From positions 132,856 to 196,855 of the forward strand of contig CALXXZ010000001.1 of assembly GCA_944392805.1 (NCBI GenBank): DNA of 64,000 nt. The letters are read 5' to 3'. The stretch's first letter is position 1, and the number at the start of each line of letters is the position of its first letter. A model generated the notes under the pieces. The model had not been told where the DNA came from, ran no database searches, and was given only the letters and a program-made list of their open reading frames with translations. The DNA is from an uncultured Clostridia bacterium. Its GTDB lineage: Bacteria; Bacillota; Clostridia; TANB77; CAG-508. Below, piece after piece: positions 14,918 to 23,868 of the stretch. The position numbers and the translations under genes were made by a program.

Positions 14918-16312
14918 ATGGATAATGAATTAAATAGACTTTTTAACAAAAAGGAAACTGGTTGGAACAAAGTTGATGATACTGAAAGAAATGCTATTTT
15001 TTCTTTTTGTGATGGTTATATGAATTTCTTAAATTCTTCAAAAACAGAAAGAGAGGCTGTTTGTACAGCTAGAAAAATTGCAGAAGAAAATGGATTTAGA
15101 GATGTCGCAACATTTGATTCTCTAAAACCTGGTGATAAAGTATTTTTTGTTAATAGAGAAAAAAGTATGTATCTAGCAATCATTGGTACAGAAAAACTGG
15201 AAAATGGTATTCAAATTGTTGGAGCACATATTGATTCTCCAAGATTGGATTTAAAACCAAATCCTCTTTATGAAGATGGCGGTTTTGCATATTTTAAAAC
15301 ACATTATTATGGAGGAATTAAAAAATATCAATGGACAACAATTCCTTTAAGCTTACATGGTGTAATTGTTAAATCTAATGGTGAAAAAATTACAATAAAT
15401 ATTGGTGAAGATCCTAATGATCCAATTTTTACAATTTCTGATTTACTTCCTCACTTGGCTCAAGACCAAATGGAGAAAAAATTAAAAAATGGAATTGATG
15501 GAGAAGATTTAGCAATATTATTAGGAAGTATTCCTTATGATGATGAAAAAACTTCTGAAAAAATAAAATTAAATATTTTAAATATTTTAAACCAAAAATA
15601 CGATATTACAGAGGCTGATTTATTAAGTTCTGAAATTGAAGTTGTTCCTGAGTTTAAAGCCCGTTCTTTAGGTTTTGATTCAAGCATGGTTGCAGCTTAT
15701 GGCCAAGATGATAGAGTTTGCGCTTATACTTCTTTATCTGCAATGATGTCTTTACAAAATGTTAAAACTACTGCTGTTTGCATTCTTTCTGATAAAGAAG
15801 AAATTGGTAGTATGGGAAATACAGGTATGGAATCACATATGTTTGATTTCTTTATTTCTGAACTTTTGAATAAAACAGGAGAAAATAGACCTAATTTACT
15901 TGATAAAGTATTTTGTTTTTCAAAAATGCTTTCTGCAGATGTTGACGCAGGTTTTGATCCTCTTTATGCAAGTGTTTCTGATAAAATAAATGCAGCTTTT
16001 TTAGGACGCGGAATTGGTCTTAATAAATATACTGGTGCTCGTGGTAAATCAGGTGCTTCTGATGCTAATGCTGAATATGTTGCTTGGGTTAGAAATGTTT
16101 TTGAGAAAAATAATATTAGATATCAAGTTTCTGAACTGGGTAAGGTTGATGTTGGCGGTGGAGGTACTATTGCTTATATCCTAGCTAATAAAGGCGTTGA
16201 TGTTATTGATTGTGGCGTTCCAGTTCTTTCAATGCATGCTCCTTACGAAGTTACAAGTAAATATGATGTTTATTCTGCTTATAAGGCTTACAAAGCTTTC
16301 TGGGAAGAATAA
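14918..16312 (+). CDS. M18-family zinc aminopeptidase
   Basis: 464 residues. The M18 (aspartyl aminopeptidase/aminopeptidase I) hallmarks are present: VGAHIDSPRLDLKP, LSDKEEIGSMGNTGM with the catalytic Glu pair, MLSADVDAGFDP and the C-terminal metal-site segment VPVLSMHAPYE. These are cytosolic, oligomeric two-zinc enzymes that trim N-terminal residues from peptides. ATG 14918 follows TTAGGAGGTTATAGT. Monocistronic, ended by a hairpin at 16321-16355. Confidence 0.92.
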   Translation: MDNELNRLFNKKETGWNKVDDTERNAIFSFCDGYMNFLNSSKTEREAVCTARKIAEENGFRDVATFDSLKPGDKVFFVNREKSMYLAIIGTEKLENGIQIVGAHIDSPRLDLKPNPLYEDGGFAYFKTHYYGGIKKYQWTTIPLSLHGVIVKSNGEKITINIGEDPNDPIFTISDLLPHLAQDQMEKKLKNGIDGEDLAILLGSIPYDDEKTSEKIKLNILNILNQKYDITEADLLSSEIEVVPEFKARSLGFDSSMVAAYGQDDRVCAYTSLSAMMSLQNVKTTAVCILSDKEEIGSMGNTGMESHMFDFFISELLNKTGENRPNLLDKVFCFSKMLSADVDAGFDPLYASVSDKINAAFLGRGIGLNKYTGARGKSGASDANAEYVAWVRNVFEKNNIRYQVSELGKVDVGGGGTIAYILANKGVDVIDCGVPVLSMHAPYEVTSKYDVYSAYKAYKAFWEE

Positions 16313-16320
16313 AATAAATA

Positions 16321-16355
16321 GAAGAAGTGGCATTCATTTCCACTTCTTTATTTTT
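16321..16355 (+). terminator. Terminator of the M18 aminopeptidase gene
   Basis: GAAGAAGTGG/CCACTTCTTT stem around a CATTCATT loop, followed by a T-rich tail, nine bases after the stop codon. Confidence 0.8.
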
Positions 16356-16459
16356 CATTCTAACAATTATATTGTACTACGTATTATATGTATTCGTCAA
16401 TGAGTATTATATATTTTATTATTTCTAATATCTTAGTAGTACACAGAAAAATCATAAAT

Positions 16460-16507
16460 AAAAAAGTCATACAAAATGTTGATATTCAACACTTATATGA
16501 CTTTTTT
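16460..16507. terminator. Terminator after tRNA-Arg
   Basis: AAAAAAGTCATA/TATGACTTTTTT stem with T runs on both strands, just beyond the tRNA 3' end. Confidence 0.75.
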
Positions 16508-16511
16508 AATA

Positions 16512-16588
<77 letters not shown>

Positions 16589-16647
16589 ATATCGTTGACA
16601 CTTAAATATAATAACACATTTTGGTAGTAATGTCAACATTTTTTATC

Positions 16648-16683
16648 AAAAAAACTGTATATTTATTAAACATACAGTTTTTT
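16648..16683 (-). terminator. Terminator of the replication-relaxation-like gene
   Basis: AAAAACTGTAT/ATACAGTTTTT stem, T run on either strand, just after the stop at 16697. Confidence 0.75.
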
Positions 16684-16696
16684 ACTTTCATTTCTT

Positions 16697-17638
16697 TTAC
16701 ATTCCTAATAATTTTACTTCAACATTATACATTTTATACTTTTTAGTTTCTTCATCTATTTTAAACTCAATCAATGTATTTTCCAATGTATCATTATTTT
16801 GTCTTAAATCAGTTGTAAAATATAATTTAATTTGTGATAATTCTAATTTATTTCTAACAATTTCTCTAAAAGTTTCAGCTGTGTGTTTGTCATCTTCACA
16901 AACAAATATTAATTGTGGTAATGTAGAATATCCTGAATCACCTGGAACAAAATTATCATAAAATTCTTTATACATAGTCATTTTATCAACTAATTTCTTT
17001 TGCCAGTCAGGTTCTCTTCTAACAACTTCAAACAAGAAAACAATTGATTTATTGTTTTTTGTAAGTTTTACAGAACCACCTGTTGCTTTAAAAACTTTTC
17101 CTGATACTTTTGCATTTAATGCTGGTTTTACAACATAACTTTCTAGTGCTTTTACTTTTCTTAAATAAGCTATTAGAGTTTGATTTCCAGCTAATCTTTT
17201 TTTAATCATTGGAACTGGTTTTACATTATCAGTTTGTTGCCATTTACATTCTATTTCTTTTGATGTTAATAGATATTTTCCCATTTTTTCTAAACAATAA
17301 ATTCTATATATTCCCTTTCCTTCTTCTGAAGTAAAGTAATATCTTGTTAAAATTTTTGATTTTACAAGTTGTTCTAATTTATTGTTTAATTTATCTTGTG
17401 ATTTTGGGTCAAACCCTTTCCATACTAACATTTGATATAACTGTCTTGAAGTTATAAATTCAAATTCATTTACCAATTCTAATATTGCAAAATGAATATC
17501 TGTTATATGTCCAATGTTTATTTTATGTATTATTTGATTCATTGAAACATATCCGTCTTTTCCGTCAAATGTTTTTATTTCACCTTCTCTTATAGCAAAT
17601 GGTGATACTTGTGCTTTGATTTGGTTATCTTCAACCAT
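16697..17638 (-). CDS. Winged-helix protein resembling the replication-relaxation family
   Basis: 313 residues. The N-terminal half has a winged-helix segment (HFAILELVNEFEFITSRQLYQML, about 46-68, with a wing ending near 115). The C-terminal half has a nuclease-like alternation of strands (SIVFLFEVVRREPDWQKKLVDKM and LPQLIFVCEDD), as in the replication-relaxation proteins (PF13814) of plasmids and conjugative elements. No relaxase or other mobile gene is adjacent; a VirD4-like operon lies far away at 59-62 kb. ATG 17638 follows GGAGGGATTGAT. Family call moderate. Confidence 0.5.
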   Translation of the reverse strand: MVEDNQIKAQVSPFAIREGEIKTFDGKDGYVSMNQIIHKINIGHITDIHFAILELVNEFEFITSRQLYQMLVWKGFDPKSQDKLNNKLEQLVKSKILTRYYFTSEEGKGIYRIYCLEKMGKYLLTSKEIECKWQQTDNVKPVPMIKKRLAGNQTLIAYLRKVKALESYVVKPALNAKVSGKVFKATGGSVKLTKNNKSIVFLFEVVRREPDWQKKLVDKMTMYKEFYDNFVPGDSGYSTLPQLIFVCEDDKHTAETFREIVRNKLELSQIKLYFTTDLRQNNDTLENTLIEFKIDEETKKYKMYNVEVKLLGM

Positions 17639-17661
17639 ATCAATCCCTCCTTATAATTTAT

Positions 17662-18117
17662 TTAAACTATAATTAATTTAACTTTCTTTTTTTCTGGCAC
17701 TATTTTCTTTATGCATACATCTACTGTTTGGCCATATTCTAATTCTTTTGTATATTCTGTCATTCCTACCAGGTTCGGCGTTAGTTCAATAAATATGCCA
17801 TTTTTATTTTTTTCTGTGTCTCTTACTATTCCTTTTACTGTCATTCCTTCTTTGAAATTTTTTACATTATCTTCCCAAGAGCCAAATAGTTCTTTATATG
17901 ACAAATTTATTCTCCCTGTGTCCTCATTTATAGATTTTACCACACATTTTACTTTTTGTCCAATTTTTAATCTTTCTTCTGGTGATTTTATTCTTACTAC
18001 TGATAAATCTTCTATATATGCTAGTCCTGTTGGACCTTCATCAATAGCGATAAATGCACCATATGGTTTTATTCCTGTGACAGTACCATCTACAATCTGT
18101 CCTTTTTCAATTTTCAT
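17662..18117 (-). CDS. Double S1-domain RNA-binding protein
   Basis: 151 residues made of two S1 OB-folds. The first (about 3-74) has GTVTGIKPYGAFIAIDEGPTG and INLSYKEL; the second (about 88-150) has VKGIVRDTEKNKNGIFIELTP. Such short S1 proteins (YugI-like) bind RNA or ribosomes in Firmicutes. No catalytic part. It is 23 bases upstream of the replication-relaxation-like gene, likely cotranscribed. Confidence 0.82.
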   Translation of the reverse strand: MKIEKGQIVDGTVTGIKPYGAFIAIDEGPTGLAYIEDLSVVRIKSPEERLKIGQKVKCVVKSINEDTGRINLSYKELFGSWEDNVKNFKEGMTVKGIVRDTEKNKNGIFIELTPNLVGMTEYTKELEYGQTVDVCIKKIVPEKKKVKLIIV

Positions 18118-18186
18118 TTGTTTATACTCCTTTTTCTTATGTTTATAATATTATATATTCTTTTTTCTAAATTTTCAATAATATTG

Positions 18187-18900
18187 TTAATTAAATTGTT
18201 GAATTTCTTTTGAGGACAAATATCTCCATTTTCCAAGTTCTAAATCTTTTACTCCAATTGTTCCGATTTTACTCCTATGTAAAGCTAAAACTTTCTTTCC
18301 AACAGCTTCACACATTTTTCTTACTTGTCTATTTTTTCCTTCATGTATAATTATTTCTAATCTTGATATATTTTTTTCTTTATCAGTTTTCAAAATTTTT
18401 ACTTTAGCAGGTTTTGTAGTATAATCTTCAATCTGAACACCTTTACGTAGTTTTTCAACTTCATCTTTTTGAATAATTCCTTTTAAAGTTACAGTATAAG
18501 TTTTTTCAATTTCATGTTTTGGATGAGTCACTTTGTATACAAAATCCCCATCATTTGTAAGAATTAATGCTCCTGATGTATACATATCTAATCTTCCAAC
18601 AGGAACAATTCTTTCTTTTACTTTTACTAAATCTAATACAGTATCTCTATTAAATTGGTCATCGACTGTTGTTACATATCCAATTGGCTTATTTAATAAT
18701 ATATATACTAATTTTCTTTTTTCTACTATTTCTTTATTTTCAAATTTTATTTTATCTTTTTTAGGATTTATTTTTGTTCCTAATTCAGTAACAACTTTTC
18801 CATTTACTTGTACTTTTCCTTGTTGGATATATTCTTCACACTTTCTTCTTGAAGCAATACCACAATCAGCTAAATATTTTTGTAGTCTAACTTCTTCCAT
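18187..18900 (-). CDS. rluB: Pseudouridine synthase, RluB/RsuA family
   Basis: 237 residues. An S4 RNA-binding domain at 3-50 (RLQKYLADCGIASRRKCEEYI) precedes the RsuA-type catalytic domain with the Asp nucleophile D105 in VGRLDMYTSGALILTNDG. Length and S4 form fit RluB, which modifies U2605 of 23S rRNA; RsuA/RluF cannot be fully excluded. ATG 18900 has AAATGGAGGATTAA upstream. Downstream of the RluD-like gene on the same strand. Confidence 0.88.
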   Translation of the reverse strand: MEEVRLQKYLADCGIASRRKCEEYIQQGKVQVNGKVVTELGTKINPKKDKIKFENKEIVEKRKLVYILLNKPIGYVTTVDDQFNRDTVLDLVKVKERIVPVGRLDMYTSGALILTNDGDFVYKVTHPKHEIEKTYTVTLKGIIQKDEVEKLRKGVQIEDYTTKPAKVKILKTDKEKNISRLEIIIHEGKNRQVRKMCEAVGKKVLALHRSKIGTIGVKDLELGKWRYLSSKEIQQFN

Positions 18901-19001
18901 TTAATCCTCCATTTTTTTATAAATTTATGTACTATTTTTTATGTTTCTGCATATTATATATTAATTCCTTTTACTTTTCTAAAAGGCTTTATATAGATTT
19001 C

Positions 19002-19022
19002 CCGGCAAGATTCTCTTGCCGG
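19002..19022. terminator. GC-rich hairpin between rluB and the RluD-like gene
   Basis: CCGGCAAGA/TCTTGCCGG, a 9-base-pair stem with a 3-base loop. The T tail is on the plus strand; on the minus strand, where the genes lie, the tail is weak. It may still attenuate readthrough from the RluD-like gene. Confidence 0.45.
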
Positions 19023-19026
19023 TCTT

Positions 19027-19938
19027 TTAATTATTATTGTCTAATTTTTTTATTATATCTTGAAAATATTTTGGCAGTGGTGCTTCTAATTTCATTTCTT
19101 TTTTAGTGATTGGATGTTTAAATTCTAAACTTTTAGCATGTAAACATTGCCCTTCTACTCCAAATTCGTTTTTTCCATTTGAATAAGTAGAATCTCCTAT
19201 TATTGGATAACCAATATGTGATAAATGCACACGTATTTGATGTGTTCTTCCAGTTTCAATATTTATTTCTAGTAATGTATATTTATCATATCTTTTTAAT
19301 ACTTTTATATGAGTTACTGCATTTTTTCCATTTTTAGTTACAGCCATCTTTTTTCTGTCTGATGTGCTTCTACCTATTGGCATATCAATTGTTGCCTCAT
19401 TTTCTTTTAGAACTCCTCTTACTAATGCGATATATGTTTTCTTTACTTCATGATTTTTTATCTGCTCACTCATTTGAACATGTGCCATATCATTTTTTGC
19501 TACAATTAACAGGCCTGATGTGTCTTTATCAAGTCGATGTACTATTCCTGGTCTTATTTCTCCTCCAATTCCTGATAAAGAATCTTTACATATATCCATT
19601 ATTGCATTTACAAGTGTTCCATCTGGATTACCATTTGCAGGATGAACTACCATTCCTTTTGGTTTATTTACAACTATTATATCTGTATCTTCATATATTA
19701 CTTCTATTGGTATTTTTTGTGCTTTAAGTTCTATTTGTTTTGGTTCTTCGTGCTCTACTGTTATTACATCATTTTCTGCTGTTTTATATGCTACTTTTTG
19801 CTTTTTTCCATTTACTAATATATTTCCTTGTTCTATTAATCTTTGAGCTGATGTTCTAGTTATTTTCTCGTTTTGACTAGATATATAAGAATCTAATCTT
19901 TTTCCTTGTTCTTCCGATTTTACTATATATTTTTCCAT
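19027..19938 (-). CDS. Pseudouridine synthase, RluD/RluA family
   Basis: 303 residues: S4 domain (about 13-60, KRLDSYISSQNEKITRTSAQ) and RluA-type catalytic domain with the HRLDKDTSGLLIVAKN signature holding the catalytic Asp. Typical length for RluD-type enzymes that modify 23S rRNA helix 69 uridines, although Firmicutes carry several paralogues of unclear target. It begins 8 bases after the membrane protein gene at 19947, so the two share a transcript; the common Clostridia partner lspA is not there. Confidence 0.88.
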   Translation of the reverse strand: MEKYIVKSEEQGKRLDSYISSQNEKITRTSAQRLIEQGNILVNGKKQKVAYKTAENDVITVEHEEPKQIELKAQKIPIEVIYEDTDIIVVNKPKGMVVHPANGNPDGTLVNAIMDICKDSLSGIGGEIRPGIVHRLDKDTSGLLIVAKNDMAHVQMSEQIKNHEVKKTYIALVRGVLKENEATIDMPIGRSTSDRKKMAVTKNGKNAVTHIKVLKRYDKYTLLEINIETGRTHQIRVHLSHIGYPIIGDSTYSNGKNEFGVEGQCLHAKSLEFKHPITKKEMKLEAPLPKYFQDIIKKLDNNN

Positions 19939-19946
19939 GTTTCTCC

Positions 19947-21479
19947 TTACTTAACTATTTCATAAAATACAAAATTGTCATCTGCTTTTATTAGTTTATA
20001 TCCTCTTAAATTTGCTTCTGTTATTATCATATTTATTTTAGAATTTTTATATAATATCACATGTGTTATATCGTATTTGTCAAATATATCACCAAAATAT
20101 ACTGATAAATTTGAACTTTCTATGAAATCTGTGAATATATCTATTCCTTCATTAAATTCTGGTGTATATAAGTCTGCTCTTGAATCTATAAATACAGGTA
20201 TGTTTTTATATAATAAATAACTTCCATAATTGTATTCATTATATAATCTAACTGTTGATATATCTATATTATTTTCTTCAAAATAGTTTAATATAAATTC
20301 ACTCATCTGTACTGGATACATATTTTCATCTATATATTGAGTTTTTAATTTTGGTCTTATTAAATAAAAGCTTAATGATAACATTATTACTGTTAATGCA
20401 AATATTTCAAATTTGCTAATTATACTATTTATTGCTTTAATATCTACTTCTTTTTCACATATTTCTAGCCATGTATATATTAATCTGTTTAATATTATTC
20501 CTCCTATTAATACCCACATTGTTGATTGTCTTTTTGAGTAAAACATTAATAGTGTTAATCCACCTAACATTATTAAATCACATAGTCTTATTTTTGTTTT
20601 TGTAAATATTAATATTGCAAGTAATATTATTATTGCACTTATTACTTCACGGTTATTCATTAGTATTAGTGGTTGATGTTCATTTATATTTTGCGTTGTG
20701 TTTCCTTGCATTGTTTTTACTAAATATGTGTATGGTGTTGTTCCAAGTGGTGTTAATAACCCTGTTAACACACATATTAACATGACTATTACTAATAGTT
20801 TTACACCATCTTTTTTCTTTGTTAATAATTTTTCTCCTTCTTTTACTTCTTTTCCAAATTTCTTTGCTGTTTTTTCGTCTAATATTGCTATTATATATTC
20901 TGCTATATATGGTAAATATAGTACAAATGAGAATGGCCATACTGCAACATGTAAATTAGCTATTAATATAGAAATTACTATTAAGGCTAGTCCATATCTT
21001 TTCTGTTTTGTTTCTATTAATCTTTCTATTGCAAATATCTGTAATACGAATAATATAAATGTTACTAATTGTGCTCTTGCTGTAATATAGTCTCTTAACA
21101 TATACATTACTCCTATTGTTATGAAAAATGACACTATTTTGTTTTTGGCAAGTTTTGAATTTACTTTATATACCGTTATTCCTAATATTACTGCAAATAT
21201 ACAAGTTGATATATATATTCCTGTCATTCCTCCTAAACTATATATTAAATATATCATTACATCATATAGCCAATGCGGATATGTGTATTCTAAATTACCA
21301 TGCCATGAAAATGGGTCTATCATGTCAATTCCTTTTTCTTGTATTATGTGCTCTCCTATTTTTATTGTATAAAATGTATCATTTTGCAATGTTCTTGGTG
21401 TTAAACTTATACAAAATACTGCTATTAGCACTATTGCTAATATTTCAAATATAATTCTTTTGTTTATTTTCTCTTTCAT
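19947..21479 (-). CDS. Polytopic membrane protein, GT-C glycosyltransferase-like
   Basis: 510 residues with about ten to twelve hydrophobic segments. After the first membrane segment a large external loop carries NDTFYTIKIGEHI and DPFSWHGNLEYTYPHWLYD, which resembles the acidic loop of GT-C (ArnT/PMT-like) glycosyltransferases. The C-terminal 130 residues form a soluble domain (SNLSVYFGDIFDKYDITHVIL). A sugar-transfer role at the cell surface is plausible but not shown. ATG 21479 follows GGAGGAAAT. Confidence 0.6.
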   Translation of the reverse strand: MKEKINKRIIFEILAIVLIAVFCISLTPRTLQNDTFYTIKIGEHIIQEKGIDMIDPFSWHGNLEYTYPHWLYDVMIYLIYSLGGMTGIYISTCIFAVILGITVYKVNSKLAKNKIVSFFITIGVMYMLRDYITARAQLVTFILFVLQIFAIERLIETKQKRYGLALIVISILIANLHVAVWPFSFVLYLPYIAEYIIAILDEKTAKKFGKEVKEGEKLLTKKKDGVKLLVIVMLICVLTGLLTPLGTTPYTYLVKTMQGNTTQNINEHQPLILMNNREVISAIIILLAILIFTKTKIRLCDLIMLGGLTLLMFYSKRQSTMWVLIGGIILNRLIYTWLEICEKEVDIKAINSIISKFEIFALTVIMLSLSFYLIRPKLKTQYIDENMYPVQMSEFILNYFEENNIDISTVRLYNEYNYGSYLLYKNIPVFIDSRADLYTPEFNEGIDIFTDFIESSNLSVYFGDIFDKYDITHVILYKNSKINMIITEANLRGYKLIKADDNFVFYEIVK

Positions 21480-21526
21480 ATTTCCTCCATGTTCTCTTCA
21501 TATTTTAACATTAATTATTATAACAA

Positions 21527-21561
21527 AAAAAATTCGAAAATGCTACCACTTTCGAATTTTT
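21527..21561 (-). terminator. Terminator of the SSB-like gene
   Basis: AAAAATTCGAAA/TTTCGAATTTTT 12-base-pair stem with a T tail, just after the stop at 21569. Confidence 0.8.
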
Positions 21562-21568
21562 ATTTATC

Positions 21569-22270
21569 TTAAACAGCTTCTTGATTTTCTGTTTCTTCTT
21601 TTTTCTCTGTTCCTTCTTCATTTATTAATTCTAAACTACATATTGATACTTCATATGCAACTTTTATTTCTGATGTCCCATCTTCATATTTCTTTTCATA
21701 TTGTCTTGATTGTACTCTTCCTACTATTTTTACTTGTGCCCCTACTTCTAAGTTTTGGCAGAATCTTGCATTTCTTCCCCATGCTATTGTTGGGATATAG
21801 TCTGATTTATTGTATGCTCTGTTTACTGCTAATAATAAGTCTGCAATTTCTCTTCCAAATGGTGTTTGTCTGTATATTGGTTTTTTACATACAAATCCGA
21901 TAAGTACAACTTCGTTTGTTGTTTCTTCTTTTTTTACTATGTCATTTCCTTCTTGTTCTTCATTTTCTGCTACTTCTTCTATGTCTTTTGCAAACACTGT
22001 TAATATTAATTTATTTTTTTCGTTTTCATAACTGTTGTATGATCTGAATTGTCCTTTTATTAATAGTTTTTTACCTTCTGTTAACATTTCATCAGTTATT
22101 AATCTTTCTGATACTGTTATTGGTATGATGTCTGCATTTCCACTTAAACGTGGTATTACTAAGTTAAATGTGTAAAATTTCTCTCCATAAATTTCGTGGC
22201 TGAATTTTTTTTCGCCTGTAACCTTTCCTACTAATGTTAAGTAGTTGTTTTCTAAATAATTTGTATCCAA
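21569..22270 (-). CDS. Single-stranded DNA-binding protein with two OB folds
   Basis: 233 residues. The first OB fold (about 8-95: NYLTLVGKVTGE, FYTFNLVIPR) and the second (about 120-215: NEVVLIGFVCKKPIYRQTPFGRE, AWGRNARFCQNLEVGAQVKIVGRVQSRQY) both look like SSB domains; the second is closer to canonical SSB. The C-terminus is acidic (TEKKEETENQEAV) but lacks the DDDIPF-type tip. Probably an accessory SSB rather than the replicative one. Upstream TAGACA-17-TATAAT (around 22350-22375) is a plausible promoter. Confidence 0.78.
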   Translation of the reverse strand: MDTNYLENNYLTLVGKVTGEKKFSHEIYGEKFYTFNLVIPRLSGNADIIPITVSERLITDEMLTEGKKLLIKGQFRSYNSYENEKNKLILTVFAKDIEEVAENEEQEGNDIVKKEETTNEVVLIGFVCKKPIYRQTPFGREIADLLLAVNRAYNKSDYIPTIAWGRNARFCQNLEVGAQVKIVGRVQSRQYEKKYEDGTSEIKVAYEVSICSLELINEEGTEKKEETENQEAV

Positions 22271-22453
22271 TTTTATTTCCTCCCTATCTTTATTTTTATC
22301 AATTGTAAATTTTCTTCTTGCTTTTTTCTTTTTTAAAATTTTCTACATTTCCTATTATACTATATTTTTTTGGTTTTGTCTACATAAAAAGTTAATTTTT
22401 TCTATTTTTTTTGATTTTTTTGCCCATTTTTCATGTTTTTGCCAATTTTATTG

Positions 22454-22942
22454 CTAATTATGGAGTTCTTCTATTATGAAAACTACTAATTTGTTGTATA
22501 TTTTTTTGTTTTTTTGGTTATCTGTTTTTATAACTCTTTCTTGCGTTTCTATTATTTCTTTATTAGTTTTTTCTATATTTCTTTGTATTCCTAATATTAT
22601 TTTATCTTCTTTTACACTTGATATTGTTATTGTAGCTTTGGGATTAAATCCAAATGTTATTATTTTTACTGGATTTTTTATTTCTATTTTTTTTAGTGGT
22701 TGTATTTCTATATCAGCATTTACTATAAGATATTTTACTTTTGATATTAATTCACTCATATATTTGTATGTTTGTTCTTCACTTTTTATGTCTTCTATTA
22801 ATATTATTTCATCAAATTTTATGTTTTTTAAATTTTCAATACTTTCTTTTGTTATTTCTATTATCTCTATTTTATTTGTGTCTATTTCTTTTTTTATTAG
22901 TTGAATGTCTTTCTTTTTTGCAACTATTCCTATTAACGACAT
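22454..22942 (-). CDS. Hypothetical protein with Mur-ligase-like segment
   Basis: 162 residues. Start chosen at ATG 22942, after AAGGAGAAGGGGT; an in-frame start 31 codons earlier overlaps the deacetylase gene. The segment VKIITFGFNPKATITISSVKEDKI resembles the substrate domain of Mur ligases (ITFG-type turn), but there is no ATP-binding P-loop, so it cannot be a full ligase. It directly follows the PdaB-like deacetylase (58 bases), suggesting a cell-wall or spore-cortex setting. Function unknown. Confidence 0.6.
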   Translation of the reverse strand: MSLIGIVAKKKDIQLIKKEIDTNKIEIIEITKESIENLKNIKFDEIILIEDIKSEEQTYKYMSELISKVKYLIVNADIEIQPLKKIEIKNPVKIITFGFNPKATITISSVKEDKIILGIQRNIEKTNKEIIETQERVIKTDNQKNKKIYNKLVVFIIEELHN

Positions 22943-23000
22943 ACCCCTTCTCCTTATTTTTATACTTTTATTTTTTCCTTTATTTTCATATTTATTCAAT

Positions 23001-23765
23001 TTATTGTATTTTTTTCTGAGTTCCATTATTATCAATTGTATAATTTTCTGTATATATTAATTCTGATACTTTTACTATGTCATATCCTTTTGATTTTATA
23101 TTTTTTATTAACATGTCTAAACTGTTTGCTGTATTTTTTGTTCCATTATGTGTCAATATTATCGAGCCACTACTTAATTTGTCTTTTATTCTACTCCACA
23201 TTTCTTCTCCTGTTAAATCTTTATAATCTAATGTGTCTAAGTTCCATTGAATAGGATAATATCCATTTTCTTGTGCTACTTTTATTACTTTGTCATTGTA
23301 TTCTCCATATGGTGTTCTATATAGTTTTGTTTTTTCTCCTGTTATTTTTTCTATTTTGCTTACACTTAGTTGGATTTCCTCTAAATTCTTTTCTTCACTT
23401 ATATTATTTACATGTGGATGTGTATTACTATGACTTCCTATTTCATGCCCTGCTTCATGTATCTTTTTTACCGCTTCTGGGTATTTGTCTATCCAATCTC
23501 CTACCATGAAAAATGTTATTTTTACTTGATTTTTTTCTAATGTTTCTAATATGCTATCTATATCACTATCATTCCATGCACAGTTCATAGTAAGTGCTAT
23601 CTTTTTTTCATCTGTTTCTACATTATATATTGGTAATAATTTTGTTGTTGATGATGTTTCTATTGTTTTCATTGTATCAATGTTTGCTACTCCTATTAAT
23701 ACCGCTACTGTTAATATTGATACTATATATGTCTGTATTTTTTCTTTGTTGAATACCAAAAACAT
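23001..23765 (-). CDS. PdaB-like polysaccharide deacetylase (NodB domain)
   Basis: 254 residues: an N-terminal membrane anchor (about 11-28) and a NodB carbohydrate-esterase domain. Zinc ligands H112 and H116 (SHSNTHPH), motif 3 (R150 in YRTPYG) and motif 5 (H206 in ILTHNG) are present. Motif 1 reads ALTMNCAWND, so the usual catalytic Asp of TFD is Asn61. The CAW form of motif 1 is typical of the PdaB-type sporulation deacetylases of Clostridia. The ribosome binding site GGAGG is partly inside a terminator-like hairpin (23776-23812). Confidence 0.82.
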   Translation of the reverse strand: MFLVFNKEKIQTYIVSILTVAVLIGVANIDTMKTIETSSTTKLLPIYNVETDEKKIALTMNCAWNDSDIDSILETLEKNQVKITFFMVGDWIDKYPEAVKKIHEAGHEIGSHSNTHPHVNNISEEKNLEEIQLSVSKIEKITGEKTKLYRTPYGEYNDKVIKVAQENGYYPIQWNLDTLDYKDLTGEEMWSRIKDKLSSGSIILTHNGTKNTANSLDMLIKNIKSKGYDIVKVSELIYTENYTIDNNGTQKKIQ

Positions 23766-23812
23766 AAAAAAACCTCCAAATTAAAGATATTTAATCTTAT
23801 GCTTTAATTTGG
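23766..23812 (-). promoter_or_regulatory. Terminator-like hairpin overlapping the deacetylase ribosome binding site
   Basis: CCAAATTAAAG/CTTTAATTTGG, 11 perfect pairs with a 15-base loop, followed by AGG and seven Ts and then the ATG at 23765. The first two Gs of GGAGG belong to the stem. It can end transcription from the phosphoesterase gene and also limit access to the deacetylase start. Confidence 0.6.
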
Positions 23813-23868
23813 GGATTATGATTTGTTTAAATAAATTTATTGATATTTTTTATTAGTAATTCTTTTGG

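Noticed and set aside
19002..19022. Riboswitch or structured leader for rluB
   Set aside because: Only a single simple hairpin is visible, with no conserved core.
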